A DNA stretch of 64,000 bases from Chondrus crispus (lineage: Eukaryota > Rhodophyta > Florideophyceae > Gigartinales > Gigartinaceae): contig NW_005179310.1 of NCBI RefSeq assembly GCF_000350225.1, positions 310,001 to 374,000 on the forward strand. The letters are read 5' to 3'. The position numbers and the translations under genes were made by a program. This document shows, piece after piece, positions 20,421-31,300 of the stretch (position 1 is its first letter; each line of letters begins with the position of its first letter). The notes beneath the pieces were generated by a model. That model was not told where the DNA came from, made no database searches, and saw only the letters and a program-made list of their open reading frames with translations.

Positions 20421-23400
20421 ATGGAAGATCAAGGAGGAGGAGGATCCATCAGAATCGACAAACTGACGGACTCCAACTTCTACGTGTGGAAGCAGAAAAT
20501 ACAACTTCTGCTTGCTCTACGTGATGTTGACCAATACATCGTTGAGGGAAGAGTTCCAAGTGAGGAACGCGCGGAAGAGCGTAAGAAGTGGATCAGAGGT
20601 GACAGTAAAGCTAAAGCACTGATTGGTCTCTCCCTATCAGATGAGCATCTTGAGCATGTACGTGATGTTGATACTGCTCATGAGATGTGGGAAGCTATTG
20701 TCAACGTGTTTGAGAGGCACAATTTGCTGAACAAACTAGCTGCACGTCGTGAGTTCTACACTGTGAAGATGCTTTCCGGTGAAAAGGTGCTTGCATACAT
20801 CAATCGTGTCAAGCAGCTGGCAGCCATCCTCAAGTCAATGAGCGTAAACATCGATGACAAGGAGATGGCCATGGCAGTGCTCAACGGTCTGCCTGCCCGT
20901 TTCGAGGCTCTCATCGTTGCACTTGATGCTCTCGGTAATGAGGAAAAGATATTCAGTTTGGACTTTGTGAAAAGTCGTCTGCTGCAGGAAGAGCAACGAG
21001 CAAACATGAAGTCTAGCTCCTCGCAGACATCGGCTCTGGTTAATCGTGCCCTGAACAATCGGGACATAAACGATTACAAATGCACGAACTGCGGTCATAC
21101 AGGCCATACGGCAACCCGCTGCTGGGGAAAGGATTTGAATGGGCGTCGCCCGGCTCCTCCTAGCGGATATAAACCGCGTATGTCTCAGCGGAAACAATCT
21201 GCATTTGTCACACAGAAACCTGATCCCGACATGATTGTAAACAGCGTCGACTTCACATGTCCGATGTCGAAAGCTTCGCACACGAACGATCTGGAGATGT
21301 CGCCTTCGTGGCTCGTAGATTCAGCTTGTACAGCTCATATTACATATGACCGATCTCTGTTTGCAACGTATGAGCCACTTGAATCCGCCTCTGTTCAGAT
21401 GGGAACCAAGGCTAGTGCAAAGGTTGCCGGCCGTGGTGATGTTCACTTGAAGTTAAATGTGAATGGCCGCATCGAACCGTGCAAGTTGACGGATGTATTG
21501 CACGTTCCGGACTTTGCGTTCTCTCTGCTCTCTGTCAGTCGAATGACTGAACTTGGACTAAAAGTTGGGTTCGAAAATGGAAAATGCATGATCAGACGAG
21601 GCTCAACTGTAGTGGCGACTGCGACATTGGTCGGAGAACTTTACGTTCTCGACATCGTCAGTGACATCGGATCTGCACATGCTGCCACCCTGCAAACGTG
21701 GCATGAGCGCTTTGCACATGTGCATTCTCAAGGTATTGCTTCGATGATTCGTGACAATGTGGTAAGTGGAGTCAAACTACTTGGTAATGAGGCTAACAAA
21801 ATCAACAATACTGACAATGATTGCATCTCTGAAAAATGTTCTGCGTGCGTCTACGGCAAAGCCACTCGATCTGTGATCCCAAAAGAGCGGTCCTCGAGGC
21901 GGGCATACTTCTGTCTAGACTTAGTTCACTCTGATGTTTGTGGCCCCTTAGAGGTGCAGTCCATTGGTGGTGCCAAGTACTTCGTTACCTTCATAGATGA
22001 TCACTCAAACTGGTCAGTAGTGTACCCTATGCACCATAAATCAGAAGCATTTGAACGATACAAAATGTTTGCACAACTTGCTCAGACTCACACTGGTCGC
22101 AAGATCAAAGTGCTTCGCACGGATCGAGGTTGTGAGTATCTGTCCACGGAGTTTAAGTCTTTTCTGATTGCAAATGGTACTCAGCATCAAATGACGACCG
22201 CGTACACACCGGAGCAAAATGGCGTCGCCGAACGACTGAACAGAACTTTGGTAAACTTGGTGCGCTCCATGCTAGCGCACAAGAAAGTTACAAAGGGGTT
22301 CTGGGCAGAAGCACTTGCCAATGCAGTGTACGTTCGAAATCGAGTCACGTCACGTGCCATTCCCCCCAAGATGACCCCCTACCACTTATGGATGAAATCT
22401 GTGCCAAATGTTGGTCATTTGCGTGTTTTTGGTTCAAAGTGTTGGTATACATTACCAAAACACAACATCCAGAAACTTGACGCCCGTGCAAAGGAGGCAA
22501 TGTTTCTGGGGTATGCTGAAAATACGAAAGCTTACAAGCTGTGGGATAGTGATTTGCACAAAGTGATCGTATCCAGAGATGTTACTTTTGACGAGTCCAC
22601 AGGAGGCAAATCTGGTGAACCGATGGATACAAATGAGGAGGCTACAACTGATGATGACACAATCAACTTGAACATCGATGAAGAAGTTGCAGAAAATGAT
22701 GCAGTGGCATCAGAACCATCATCGCCGGATGAACAACAAGACTCTGATGAATCCTCCAACTCCTCCCCAACTCCAGGGGAAGACGAGACCACCGAAACAG
22801 TTGAGCAACACGTAGTTAAGGAAGAAACGATTGATCCGCCAACTAATCTCCGTCGGTCCACTCGTGTTCGTAAAACGCCTGGGGTGTGGTGGGCAGCAGC
22901 TTTGGTGACTGCTGGACTCCTTAGCCACGCCCATGTGATAACGGAAATCCCAAACTCGTACAAGCAAGCTATGGATTCTCCAAAAGCTCGCTTCTGGCAG
23001 AAGGGCATCGACAAAGAACTTGCTTCACAACACAAAAACAAAACATGGACACTTGTTCCAAGATCTCAAGCATCAAACGTCCTGACGTCCAGGTGGGTTT
23101 TCGGAGTGAAGCAACTTCCTGACGAGTCCGGAAAATTGGTCGAAACTGCAAAGGGACGTCTTGTGGCACGAGGCTTTCAACAAGTAGAAGGCATCGATTA
23201 CACTGAAACTTTCGCCCCTGTCATCAAGTTCACAACTATCCGTCTGCTGCTGGCACTGGTTGCGCACTTTGACCTTGAGCTGCATCAGATGGACGTGGTG
23301 ACTGCCTTCCTCAACGGTGACCTTCACGAAGAAATCTACATGGAGCAACCTGAAGGATGCATCGACAAAGTCAAACCTGATTCGGTGTGTAAACTTTTGA

Positions 23401-24539
23401 AAGCAATCTATGGTCTTAAGCAAGCCCATCGCCAATGGCATAGTAAGATCGATGAGTTTCTGATCACTGAACTTGGTTTCAACACTACACGCAGCGACCC
23501 ATGTCTTTATATTCGACGTCAAGGCAATGTCATCATGATTATCGCGTTGTACGTGGACGATCTGCTGCTAGCTGGAAGTGACTTGGAGGCCATATTATGG
23601 ATGAAAAATGAACTCAACAAACGATTCGATATGAAAGACCTTGGCGAAGCGAAGACTTGTATTGGTCTAGAGATCGACTGTATACGTTCTAAACACGTCC
23701 TGACCATCACGCAGTCGAAGTATGCCCAAGCAGTACTGAAACGGTTCAAAATGTCGGCATACAATCCTTGCGTTACTCCGATGGAACAGTCTCGACATGT
23801 CACAATGCAAGTGGCCGAAACTAGCACTGATGACAACCCATGCTTTGAACCATATCGTCAGGCCATTGGATGTCTAATGTTCCTAATGGTCGGGACCCGC
23901 CCCGATATTGCGTATGCCATTGGAAAGTTATCTCAACACTGTGCCGACCCTCACGATTCACATTGGACAGGTGTGAAACGTGTTTTGAGATACTTGCGTG
24001 GGTCCCAGCATCTTGGAATAGTGTTTGGTAAAGATGATCTTGGTACGGAACTTCATGGGTATAGCGACGCAGATTGGGGTGGATGCCTTGAATCACGGAA
24101 ATCAACGAGTGGGTACGTGTTCAAGCTTTGTGATGGGCCTATCAGTTGGGCTTCCCGGAAACAAACAGTAGTTGCAAAGTCTACTTGTGAGGCAGAATAC
24201 ATCGCACTCAGTGAAGCATGCAAAGAGGCCGCGTGGCTTCGACGCTTCCATGCTGATGTACTTGGTGCGAATTCGGATCCAACCATTCGCGTTGGATGTG
24301 ACAACGCTGGTACGATTGCGTTTGCTCAGAACGAATCTACAAATCGTCGCAACAAGCACATTGATATTACGTATCATTTTGTTCGAGATGCGGTGCAGCG
24401 AAAACTGGTCACATTGTACCATTGTCCGACAACAGAAATGCCAGCCGATATGCTGACCAAACCACTTGGTCGCGTGCTGTTTGAAAAGTTCGTGGGCATG
24501 GTTGGGCTTTCCGAGTGCAAAGCTGCCCAAAGCATGTGA
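20421..24539 (+). CDS. Copia-2 Gag-Pol polyprotein
   Basis: A single frame of about 1372 residues, typical for Copia elements that fuse gag and pol. Domains by residue: gag (about 5-215, NFYVWKQKIQLLL), zinc knuckle 221-234 (CX2CX4HX4C), protease near Asp300 (VDSACTAH), integrase zinc-binding region about 428-476, integrase core with Asp505, Asp568 and Glu604 (35-residue D-E gap), integrase C-terminal region, an acidic Ser/Glu-rich linker about 735-800, RT with YVDD at 1044-1047, and RNase H with SDADW near 1215. The start ATG is chosen because MEDQ aligns with MDDQ of Copia-1. The protein makes particles, cleaves itself, copies the RNA and integrates the cDNA. It looks whole. Confidence 0.92.
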   Translation: MEDQGGGGSIRIDKLTDSNFYVWKQKIQLLLALRDVDQYIVEGRVPSEERAEERKKWIRGDSKAKALIGLSLSDEHLEHVRDVDTAHEMWEAIVNVFERHNLLNKLAARREFYTVKMLSGEKVLAYINRVKQLAAILKSMSVNIDDKEMAMAVLNGLPARFEALIVALDALGNEEKIFSLDFVKSRLLQEEQRANMKSSSSQTSALVNRALNNRDINDYKCTNCGHTGHTATRCWGKDLNGRRPAPPSGYKPRMSQRKQSAFVTQKPDPDMIVNSVDFTCPMSKASHTNDLEMSPSWLVDSACTAHITYDRSLFATYEPLESASVQMGTKASAKVAGRGDVHLKLNVNGRIEPCKLTDVLHVPDFAFSLLSVSRMTELGLKVGFENGKCMIRRGSTVVATATLVGELYVLDIVSDIGSAHAATLQTWHERFAHVHSQGIASMIRDNVVSGVKLLGNEANKINNTDNDCISEKCSACVYGKATRSVIPKERSSRRAYFCLDLVHSDVCGPLEVQSIGGAKYFVTFIDDHSNWSVVYPMHHKSEAFERYKMFAQLAQTHTGRKIKVLRTDRGCEYLSTEFKSFLIANGTQHQMTTAYTPEQNGVAERLNRTLVNLVRSMLAHKKVTKGFWAEALANAVYVRNRVTSRAIPPKMTPYHLWMKSVPNVGHLRVFGSKCWYTLPKHNIQKLDARAKEAMFLGYAENTKAYKLWDSDLHKVIVSRDVTFDESTGGKSGEPMDTNEEATTDDDTINLNIDEEVAENDAVASEPSSPDEQQDSDESSNSSPTPGEDETTETVEQHVVKEETIDPPTNLRRSTRVRKTPGVWWAAALVTAGLLSHAHVITEIPNSYKQAMDSPKARFWQKGIDKELASQHKNKTWTLVPRSQASNVLTSRWVFGVKQLPDESGKLVETAKGRLVARGFQQVEGIDYTETFAPVIKFTTIRLLLALVAHFDLELHQMDVVTAFLNGDLHEEIYMEQPEGCIDKVKPDSVCKLLKAIYGLKQAHRQWHSKIDEFLITELGFNTTRSDPCLYIRRQGNVIMIIALYVDDLLLAGSDLEAILWMKNELNKRFDMKDLGEAKTCIGLEIDCIRSKHVLTITQSKYAQAVLKRFKMSAYNPCVTPMEQSRHVTMQVAETSTDDNPCFEPYRQAIGCLMFLMVGTRPDIAYAIGKLSQHCADPHDSHWTGVKRVLRYLRGSQHLGIVFGKDDLGTELHGYSDADWGGCLESRKSTSGYVFKLCDGPISWASRKQTVVAKSTCEAEYIALSEACKEAAWLRRFHADVLGANSDPTIRVGCDNAGTIAFAQNESTNRRNKHIDITYHFVRDAVQRKLVTLYHCPTTEMPADMLTKPLGRVLFEKFVGMVGLSECKAAQSM

Positions 24540-24550
24540 TCGAGGGGAGG

Positions 24551-24893
24551 TATTGAAAATGTGCCACCACATGCTGTCATCTGGAAAGTGCAAAATCGAG
24601 TGACACGTGTACATGACTGCACGGTCCGGGCGCTCTTACCCATATCACGACATGACACGTGTAAAATCCCACATTTCCGGGTTCTGGGGACGAAAGTGGC
24701 CTCTCGGAGGGTCATGCAAATTTGCATAGTTTTGCCAAGTGGAACCTTGGCCCGTAGCACTATAGACTACACAGTAAATACTGCAATTCTATTGGCCCTC
24801 AGGTCTAATGCTGCAAATCTATTGGTCGAGCGTTGTCCACGTGTGCGTCATTGGCCTTGTGATATACTTTAAATGGCCTGTATATGCCATAAT
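24551..24893 (+). repeat. 3' LTR3 of Copia-2, first 343 bp
   Basis: It starts right after the GGGGAGG purine tract and stops at CCATAAT, where the Gypsy-1 LTR begins. Its continuation, starting ATAATTACG on the minus strand, is found at 54182 down to 53257. The two pieces total 1269 bp, which is exactly 1264 plus a 5-bp ATAAT duplication. Confidence 0.92.
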
Positions 24894-25567
24894 TGTAGTA
24901 TAACCCCCCCCCCCTGGGGGTTTATTTTAGATTAGATCAACTCAGAATCGGATCGGTTACTGTAGAGCTCGATGCTCTACAGTACTACCACGTGTAACCC
25001 CGAGTACAGGGGGCGCACGTGTACACGTGTACGCGCGGGACCGAAGAGCGCGCACACACACGTGTACTGTCAGCCCCGATGGCTGACAGTATTACAGTGT
25101 TGACCGACCGCTACAGTACGTCGCTACAGTACATCGGTACTGTACTATTATGATAGGTTATCACGTACATTAAATATGGAGCGGACCGGCGGCGGTGGAG
25201 GAAGACAAGCACGGACTTGTCACCCACCGACCGTCAAGGTCCGACTTCCCGCTTATTCTAAGGTAGCGTTCGCTAATTACCTTAGAGCGGCACCGAGCGC
25301 GGGTTGAGGACGCGCGCGGTACGCCCACGAGCCGGCTCCGCCTCCGCCCGTCGGTACCGGATCGTCACCCAGTACCGCGCCGGGGCGTCGAGGCGTCGAA
25401 CCGCTCGCGCGTACCGGCGTCCTCCCCGTTCCCGCTCTACCACGCTACCCGGGCCCGCTGCCCGGTGCCGTTAGCTGGTGTCCCGCTTCACCCCCGTCTT
25501 CCCGTTCGGACGGGGTCTACGTCGAGCTGTGCATACACCCCTTTCCGTTGGGGGTGTTTATGCTACA
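24894..25567 (+). repeat. 5' LTR of Gypsy-1 copy A
   Basis: 674 bp, TGTAGTATAA to TTATGCTACA, with TGTAG/CTACA terminal repeats. Parts in order: an 11-C run, hairpin CTGTAGAGC/GCTCTACAG near 24960-24985, CACGTGT cluster, hairpin ACTGTCAGCC/GGCTGACAGT near 25067-25092, an ATTAAATATGG box near 25170, GC-rich body and a terminal ACCCC/GGGGT hairpin. Only about two mismatches were seen against 54183-54856. Confidence 0.9.
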
Positions 25568-25647
25568 GTGGTCTCCCGACCTAGAAGACCCTGGAGTCCG
25601 ATCTCCGAGAAGACTTCCGCTTCCCTCCGCGAACTGATCGCGTCGAG

Positions 25648-28218
25648 ATGAGCCAAGAGTTTGAGCCCTCGATCCGCTCCGAAGCGGCGGATCTGAGTCC
25701 GGCCGCTGTGCAGTCCCCATCCGCCCCGTCGGGCGACGGCGACGCAGGTCCTCGTGACCGCGAACCGTCGCTCGGATCCTCCGAGGAAAGAGCGGCGGCG
25801 ATGTTCGAACGCATAGCCAAATACATCGAGGAAGTCCGTACTTCCCTTCGGATCGATGTATCGGACCATGTATACACTCGATGCATGGCCGAACTCCGCT
25901 CCCTGCGTGAAGGGAGGTTCGATAGAGTGACGCAGTCCTTAGAGAATCTCCGAGCACTGATCGACGAGTTACACTCGCGGATCGTGCTCGTCGAAGACTC
26001 CCGTTTCGCCTCGCCCGGACCGTCCGGGCAAGGTCGCCCTGAGAGGCCGACCTCGGTGAGACGACCCGAGGACCGAACCTCTCCGTCTGCAGAGCAATTG
26101 GGTGCGTTCGCGCACCTCTCCGCTGAGCTCGACGCCACTCGTCGGCGTGCTCGTGACATGGAACGTACCATGGCCGAAGGGCTACCCGGTGCCCTCCCGA
26201 GAGGGCCCGGTGGTACCGTACCTCCGAGCGCCGCCGCCCCCGAGGGTTGGAGTCCGACTGGTGCCGCTACCAGTCGGACTGCAGAAGGAAGCCGTCCTCC
26301 GATAGACGCGAACCTCGCGTCTGAGACCCAAGCCTTGCCGCCTATCGCCGGAAGTAGGCGGCAAGTGGACCGCGTATCGTACGCGGACGAAAAGGACCGT
26401 GGAGGAGCCGCCCGCGGATCCGGAGAACCGATGTTCTCCGTCGATCCCCGCTGGGGCGGCTACCCGCCGGCGAGTTACGCCGAGCATCCAGGTCCGGTAG
26501 ACGTCCGTACGCTACCGGTTACCTCATTCGGCACGCTGGGTCCCGCTGAACCCGGGCTCGAGCCGGTACATACGATGATCCAAGAGTTCAGCGCCGTTGC
26601 TGACTATCGTATGTACCGCTTGGACAACACCTCGAGGCTCGTTACCTCGGGTGACGCGGGACGGATCGCGAAGTACGTCCAACGCTGTCGTGGGATCCGT
26701 CCCACGATGCGCAGCTTCGACGGTACCGACCCGATCCAGCTGCTGCCGTTCTTGAAGGATATCCGAATCACCTTCAACTCGCAACACCTGACCGAAGGTG
26801 TTGCGGTACGAGTCCTCGCGCACTTCCTCGAGCGCGACGCGGAGCGCCTGTATACAAGTTATACGATGCGTGGCCTCCGCGCCGGCCAGCTCCACGACGA
26901 CGTGAGCTGGCCGGGGCTCGTGAATCAATTCTTAAAACGCTACCTCACGGACGACGTGTTAGGTGAAGCGTACGACGCTGTCGCTACGGCGCGACAGCAA
27001 TCGCACGAGACGGAAAGCACGTTTGCTGACCGACTCGAGACTGCCGCGTTCCGATGCACGGCAGTCTTCTCCGAACAGTCCCTCGCGCACTACTTCGTGC
27101 GGGGACTTGCACCGGCAACCCGTGCCGCAGTATCCGAAACTGTGCAAAGGCTGCCAGGCAGTCAGAAGACCGATCTTCCGACCATCCGCCGTATCGCCAC
27201 GGCGGAAGGTACAACGTACCGCGCCCGGCGCGGTTTACCTCTGCCGGATTCGAAACCGGCAGGGAAGTCTGGCAGGACTACGAAGTCCGCCGCGACAAGT
27301 TCGCCCGCCTCGACCCTCCATATCGGGGAGGATGAGTGGCAGGCCGACCCTGTCCTCATTACGCAAGGAGCAGGGCCCGTGGGGGCACGAACGCCTTCAC
27401 CGATGTCGACCGGAACGACATCGAGTTACGCGACCGCCTTCGCGGCCACTCCAAGAGTGGCAAGGGGTACAGACCCCCGGGTCGCAGAGCTCGACATATC
27501 GAGCCGAGATGCAGGAGGCGAAGCGCCTCGCGTGCCCTTCCTCACTGATGAGGAGGCGCGGCACGCGGCGACCTTCGCCTCAACGGACGGCAGCGCGTAC
27601 TTGTGCTGGCTATGCCGTACGTACGGGCATGCCATGTACGCGTGCCCGTTCTTGTCGCCGGAACAACGGATGTTCACGGCGTACAGGAACTACCGCTACC
27701 AGATGGAGACGCGCCCCGGTGCGCGTAATCTCCTCCGGCAAGCGGCGGGCGAGGGCCGTCCCCCGCGTCAAGGCTTCCCGAACCGAACGGGTGGGGGCGC
27801 ACGCTTCGCCCCCCGTGGAGGCGGGTACCGTCGTAACGAAGTCGACCGTCGGGATCGACCCGCCTATCGCCAAGCGGACACAAGGTACCCCCGACAAGGA
27901 GAAAGAGGGGACCGAGACCGTTCTCGGTTACCCCAACAGGTACAAAATGCGATAATGTACCTGCAAGACTGGGTAGAGGATCCGTACCCTCTACCCACGG
28001 AGGGTCACGAAGGAGAGCCGACTCGCTTCGTCCCCCATATCCTGCGACGACCGGACGCCGCAGGTCAAGGCCTGGAAGTACCGGAGTACTTCGCCAAGGC
28101 CGCCGAGCCGCAGTGGGGGAATCGTCCCGACCCACGCGACCGGATACCGGAAGAGGACCTGGCCGTCGATAGCCAGGAGGTTAGCTCCGATAGCACGGGT
28201 AGTTCGAAAAAAGGGTAA
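25648..28218 (+). CDS. Gypsy-1 Gag
   Basis: An 856-residue protein. The N-terminal 100 residues are acidic and helical with a predicted coiled-coil (SEERAAAMFERIAKYIEEVR). A Pro/Arg-rich spacer follows, then a capsid-like helical core about residues 330-520 (RSFDGTDPIQLLPFLKDIRI, LAHYFVRGL). A CX2CX4HX4C zinc knuckle (CWLCRTYGHAMYAC) starts at residue 653, followed by a basic RG-rich tail. Gag builds the particle and packages the RNA. pol is a separate frame 140 bases further on. The gag is long for a chromovirus. Confidence 0.85.
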   Translation: MSQEFEPSIRSEAADLSPAAVQSPSAPSGDGDAGPRDREPSLGSSEERAAAMFERIAKYIEEVRTSLRIDVSDHVYTRCMAELRSLREGRFDRVTQSLENLRALIDELHSRIVLVEDSRFASPGPSGQGRPERPTSVRRPEDRTSPSAEQLGAFAHLSAELDATRRRARDMERTMAEGLPGALPRGPGGTVPPSAAAPEGWSPTGAATSRTAEGSRPPIDANLASETQALPPIAGSRRQVDRVSYADEKDRGGAARGSGEPMFSVDPRWGGYPPASYAEHPGPVDVRTLPVTSFGTLGPAEPGLEPVHTMIQEFSAVADYRMYRLDNTSRLVTSGDAGRIAKYVQRCRGIRPTMRSFDGTDPIQLLPFLKDIRITFNSQHLTEGVAVRVLAHFLERDAERLYTSYTMRGLRAGQLHDDVSWPGLVNQFLKRYLTDDVLGEAYDAVATARQQSHETESTFADRLETAAFRCTAVFSEQSLAHYFVRGLAPATRAAVSETVQRLPGSQKTDLPTIRRIATAEGTTYRARRGLPLPDSKPAGKSGRTTKSAATSSPASTLHIGEDEWQADPVLITQGAGPVGARTPSPMSTGTTSSYATAFAATPRVARGTDPRVAELDISSRDAGGEAPRVPFLTDEEARHAATFASTDGSAYLCWLCRTYGHAMYACPFLSPEQRMFTAYRNYRYQMETRPGARNLLRQAAGEGRPPRQGFPNRTGGGARFAPRGGGYRRNEVDRRDRPAYRQADTRYPRQGERGDRDRSRLPQQVQNAIMYLQDWVEDPYPLPTEGHEGEPTRFVPHILRRPDAAGQGLEVPEYFAKAAEPQWGNRPDPRDRIPEEDLAVDSQEVSSDSTGSSKKG

Positions 28219-28280
28219 AGACGGTTACGTACACGCGGTCGCGTGAGCCGTCTTTTCCCCACGAACTAGACCCGACCCCG

Positions 28281-28346
28281 CGTGCTCGCCAAGGACACGG
28301 GGGGTATTGTCCGATAATACATCCCCCGCTACCGGAGGCGAGCACG
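28281..28346 (+). promoter_or_regulatory. Nested hairpin between gag and pol
   Basis: The 140-base gap between the gag stop and the pol ATG can fold into a long stem. The outer arms CGTGCTCGCC (28281-28290) and GGCGAGCACG (28337-28346) are fully complementary. An inner stem pairs GTATT (28304-28308) with AATAC (28316-28320) and GGGGG (28299-28303) with CCCCC (28323-28327). The pol ATG follows 13 bases after the outer arm. The structure may govern re-initiation, shunting or internal entry for pol. Confidence 0.55.
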
Positions 28347-28358
28347 GGAGCTCCTGTA

Positions 28359-31300
28359 ATGCCGATACAGGAGGGAGCGCATGTCGAGGCCTCCGAAGGC
28401 CCGACGTTAGGAGAACAAGACACCGGGACAGCCGACGTCCCGGTGAGGCGTAACGATGGCGACGGGGGCAACGACGACCGAAAAGATTCGGTCGACCCCC
28501 TGACTCCCGCGAGCCCAAGGTCGCCGGAGGGAGGTCCGTGTCGTACGGACTCGAGTAACCCGAGGGGCGTCACTGATCCGCGGACGCCCCAAGGAAGGGG
28601 GAGAAGGAAACGCAAGCGGGGCCAGCACCGAAACCGAGGGCCCCGACGGAACGACCTCACCGATAAGGTCGCCCCGAAGGTTGTCGACGGCGTCATTTGC
28701 CTTATGACGTCGAAGATCTACAACGTCCTCGGCTCGATAGCCACAGAGGGAAATGCATTTAAACCCCGCACGATCGCTGTTGATACGTGCTCGGGGTATA
28801 ATCTGGTGAGGAAGGCCGACCTTCCCCCCGATTGGACGCGTTACGTCGTGCACGACGCACCTCTGCCACGATTGGCAGGCGCGAATAGCAACCCCCTCAA
28901 GCTTTCGGCCGTCGTCCGCCTGGCGGTGCGGTTGAGGAACACGGTGTTCCGAATTCGGTTCGTAGTCGCGGACCAGCTCGCCGTGCCGGTCCTTCTCGGC
29001 ACGGCCTTCATCGATACGCACGTGCGGTGTATCGACATCGAAGCTCAACGAATGGAGCTACGCCAAGGCGGTTCCGTCGCCATCGTTGACGGAAAGGGGG
29101 AGTCGACTCCCCCTACCAGGCGACACGGGCGACACACGGGTCGGCCAGACGTACGCGAGGAGGCCCCGCAAGCGATCCGAATCGCCCGCTGGGTTACCAT
29201 CCCCGCGATGTCACAAGCCCGCGTGCGTGTGACAACCGCGGGGAGGGGCCTCGTGTTCCTGGAACCCAAGCCCTCACTCCAACACCGACATGGAGTGAGG
29301 CTGACGAATGGCGTCGCGGAGGTCCTACCGAATCAGACCTTCGACGTCATCGTCGCGAATTTCTCACGACGAGAAAGGAGGCTTCCGAAGCACACCGTCG
29401 TGGGATACGCGAAGCGCAACCCCCTCGCGATCCTCACTCCCGAACGTAAGGTCGCCGAGGGGATCGCGCACGCGCTACACCTGACCGACTTGACCGATCA
29501 AGTCGGTGGGGTAGGAGTTGGCCGATCCAACTCCGACGATAAGACCACCGTCGGGGGCAGGGGGGTCGACCCGGTCGAACGGTCACCTTTAGGCCAACCG
29601 ACGGCGAGGGGTACTGTACTCCCCCAGCAAAAGGCTCCTGAAAATCCACCGATGGATTGGGAAAAAGAGATCGACCTGTCATACATCGATGATGACAAGC
29701 TCCGTGGCCACGTGCTCGAGATGCTCCGTAAGCACTCGAGTTTGTGGAGCGGTGCGCTTGGAACGATCCAAGCCACGGAGCACCGCATCCCCCTCGAACC
29801 GGGAACGAAACCGATTCGTTCTATGCCCTATCGGAAGGGCCCGGCCATGCGCGAAATGGTTGCGAAGGAGGTCAACAACATGTTGAACGCAGGGGTTATC
29901 GAACCCGCGAGCACCGAGTGGGCGTCCCCGGTGGTGCTCGTACCGAAGAAAGACGGCTCTCTTCGGTTCTGCGTAGACTACCGGCGTCTCAACGCGAAGA
30001 CGGCAGCCGATTCGTATCCGCTGCCACGGATGGACGACTGCATCGACTCGTTAGGAGATGCAGCCGTCTTCACCACGCTGGACTGCAATTCCGGTTATTG
30101 GCAGATCCCGGTCGCTCCGGAAGACCGGGATAAGACCACGTTTACGACGCACATGGGCACGTTTCGCCACTTGCGCATGCCGTTTGGACTCAAAGGGGCA
30201 CCGGCCACCTTCCAACGTGCGCTCGACATAATACTCTCCGGAGTCCGCTGGCAAATATGCCTCGTCTATCTCGACGACGTGATCGTGTTCTCCCGTACGC
30301 ACGGAGAACACGCGAGGCATCTCGATACCGTCTTGAGCTTACTGCGGAGTTCCGGTATCTCCCTTAAGCTCAAGAAGTGCAGCTTCTTCCGACCGAAGGT
30401 GCACTACCTGGGGCACGTCATCTCCCCAGGCAAGTTGAGCGTGGCCGATACGGCGGCCGACGCTTTCAAGACGTTCACGTTCCCGAGGACGTTGACGCAA
30501 GTGCGCTCGTTCCTCGGGGCGTGTAACGTATACCGCCGATTCGTTAAGGGGTTCGCAAAGATTGCGCGTCCTCTGACCGACATGACGCGCAAGGATTCGG
30601 ATCCCAATTTCTATAACCCCACGGAGCTGCAACTTCAGGCGTTCGAGAACCTTAAGAAGTGCATGATCGCTCCGCCGATCCTCGCGTTGCCCCGGCACGG
30701 TCGTCCGTACATGATAGACACCGACGCGAGTGCCTACCAACTTGGCTGCACCTTACTTCAGGAGCACGAAGAGCCGAACGACTGGCGCCCCGTGGGGTAT
30801 TGGTCGTACCCACTGTCCGATAGTGAGCGCAACTACAGCACTACCGAACGCGAGTGCTTCGCCGTAGTGTGGGCCGTCCGCACACTACGGCCGTACGTAG
30901 AAGGCACGAAGTTCACCGTACGGACGGACCATGACGCCCTCCGATGGCTCATGTCCCTCACCGAGAGTTCCGGAAGACTCACCCGGTGGCAGCTACGTCT
31001 GGCTGAATACGATTTCACCATTCAGTACCGCCCCGGGCGCGTGCACCAGGTGCCCGATGCCCTGTCACGCCTCGTGTCGCCGAAGGTCGCCGATGACCTT
31101 CGCTCCACCGTCGAGGTGGATGACGACATCCCCACTTTCGACGGGGGCACGGCAGTTCGAGACGTATCGAACGAGCTCCCGGACCACGCTTGTACCGCGA
31201 GCTGTGATCATCAGGCCGTCCATGTCTTCGTAACGACACGGAATCAAGCCGAAGCCCGAACAAGGTCGCGCACACGGACGCGCGACGAACCGCGAGGTGA

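Larger units (their letters stand above)
17936..24893 (+). mobile_element. Copia-2, whole-looking element with its 3' LTR cut
   Basis: 5' LTR3 17936-19199, primer site 19200-19213, leader 19214-20420, a single gag-pol frame 20421-24539, purine tract 24539-24550, and the first 343 bp of the 3' LTR. The remaining 926 bp of that LTR lie inverted at 53257-54182. The coding part looks whole. The two LTR ends show one mismatch over the 343 bp I compared, so the insertion is very young. GAAAA at 17931-17935 is its target duplication, matched by TTTTC at 53252-53256. Confidence 0.9.

Noticed and set aside
25568-25590. Gypsy-1 primer-binding site assignment (TGGTCTCCCGACC after the 5' LTR)
   Set aside because: It starts with TGG as expected for a tRNA 3' end, but I could not match it to a known tRNA with confidence, so no tRNA is named.
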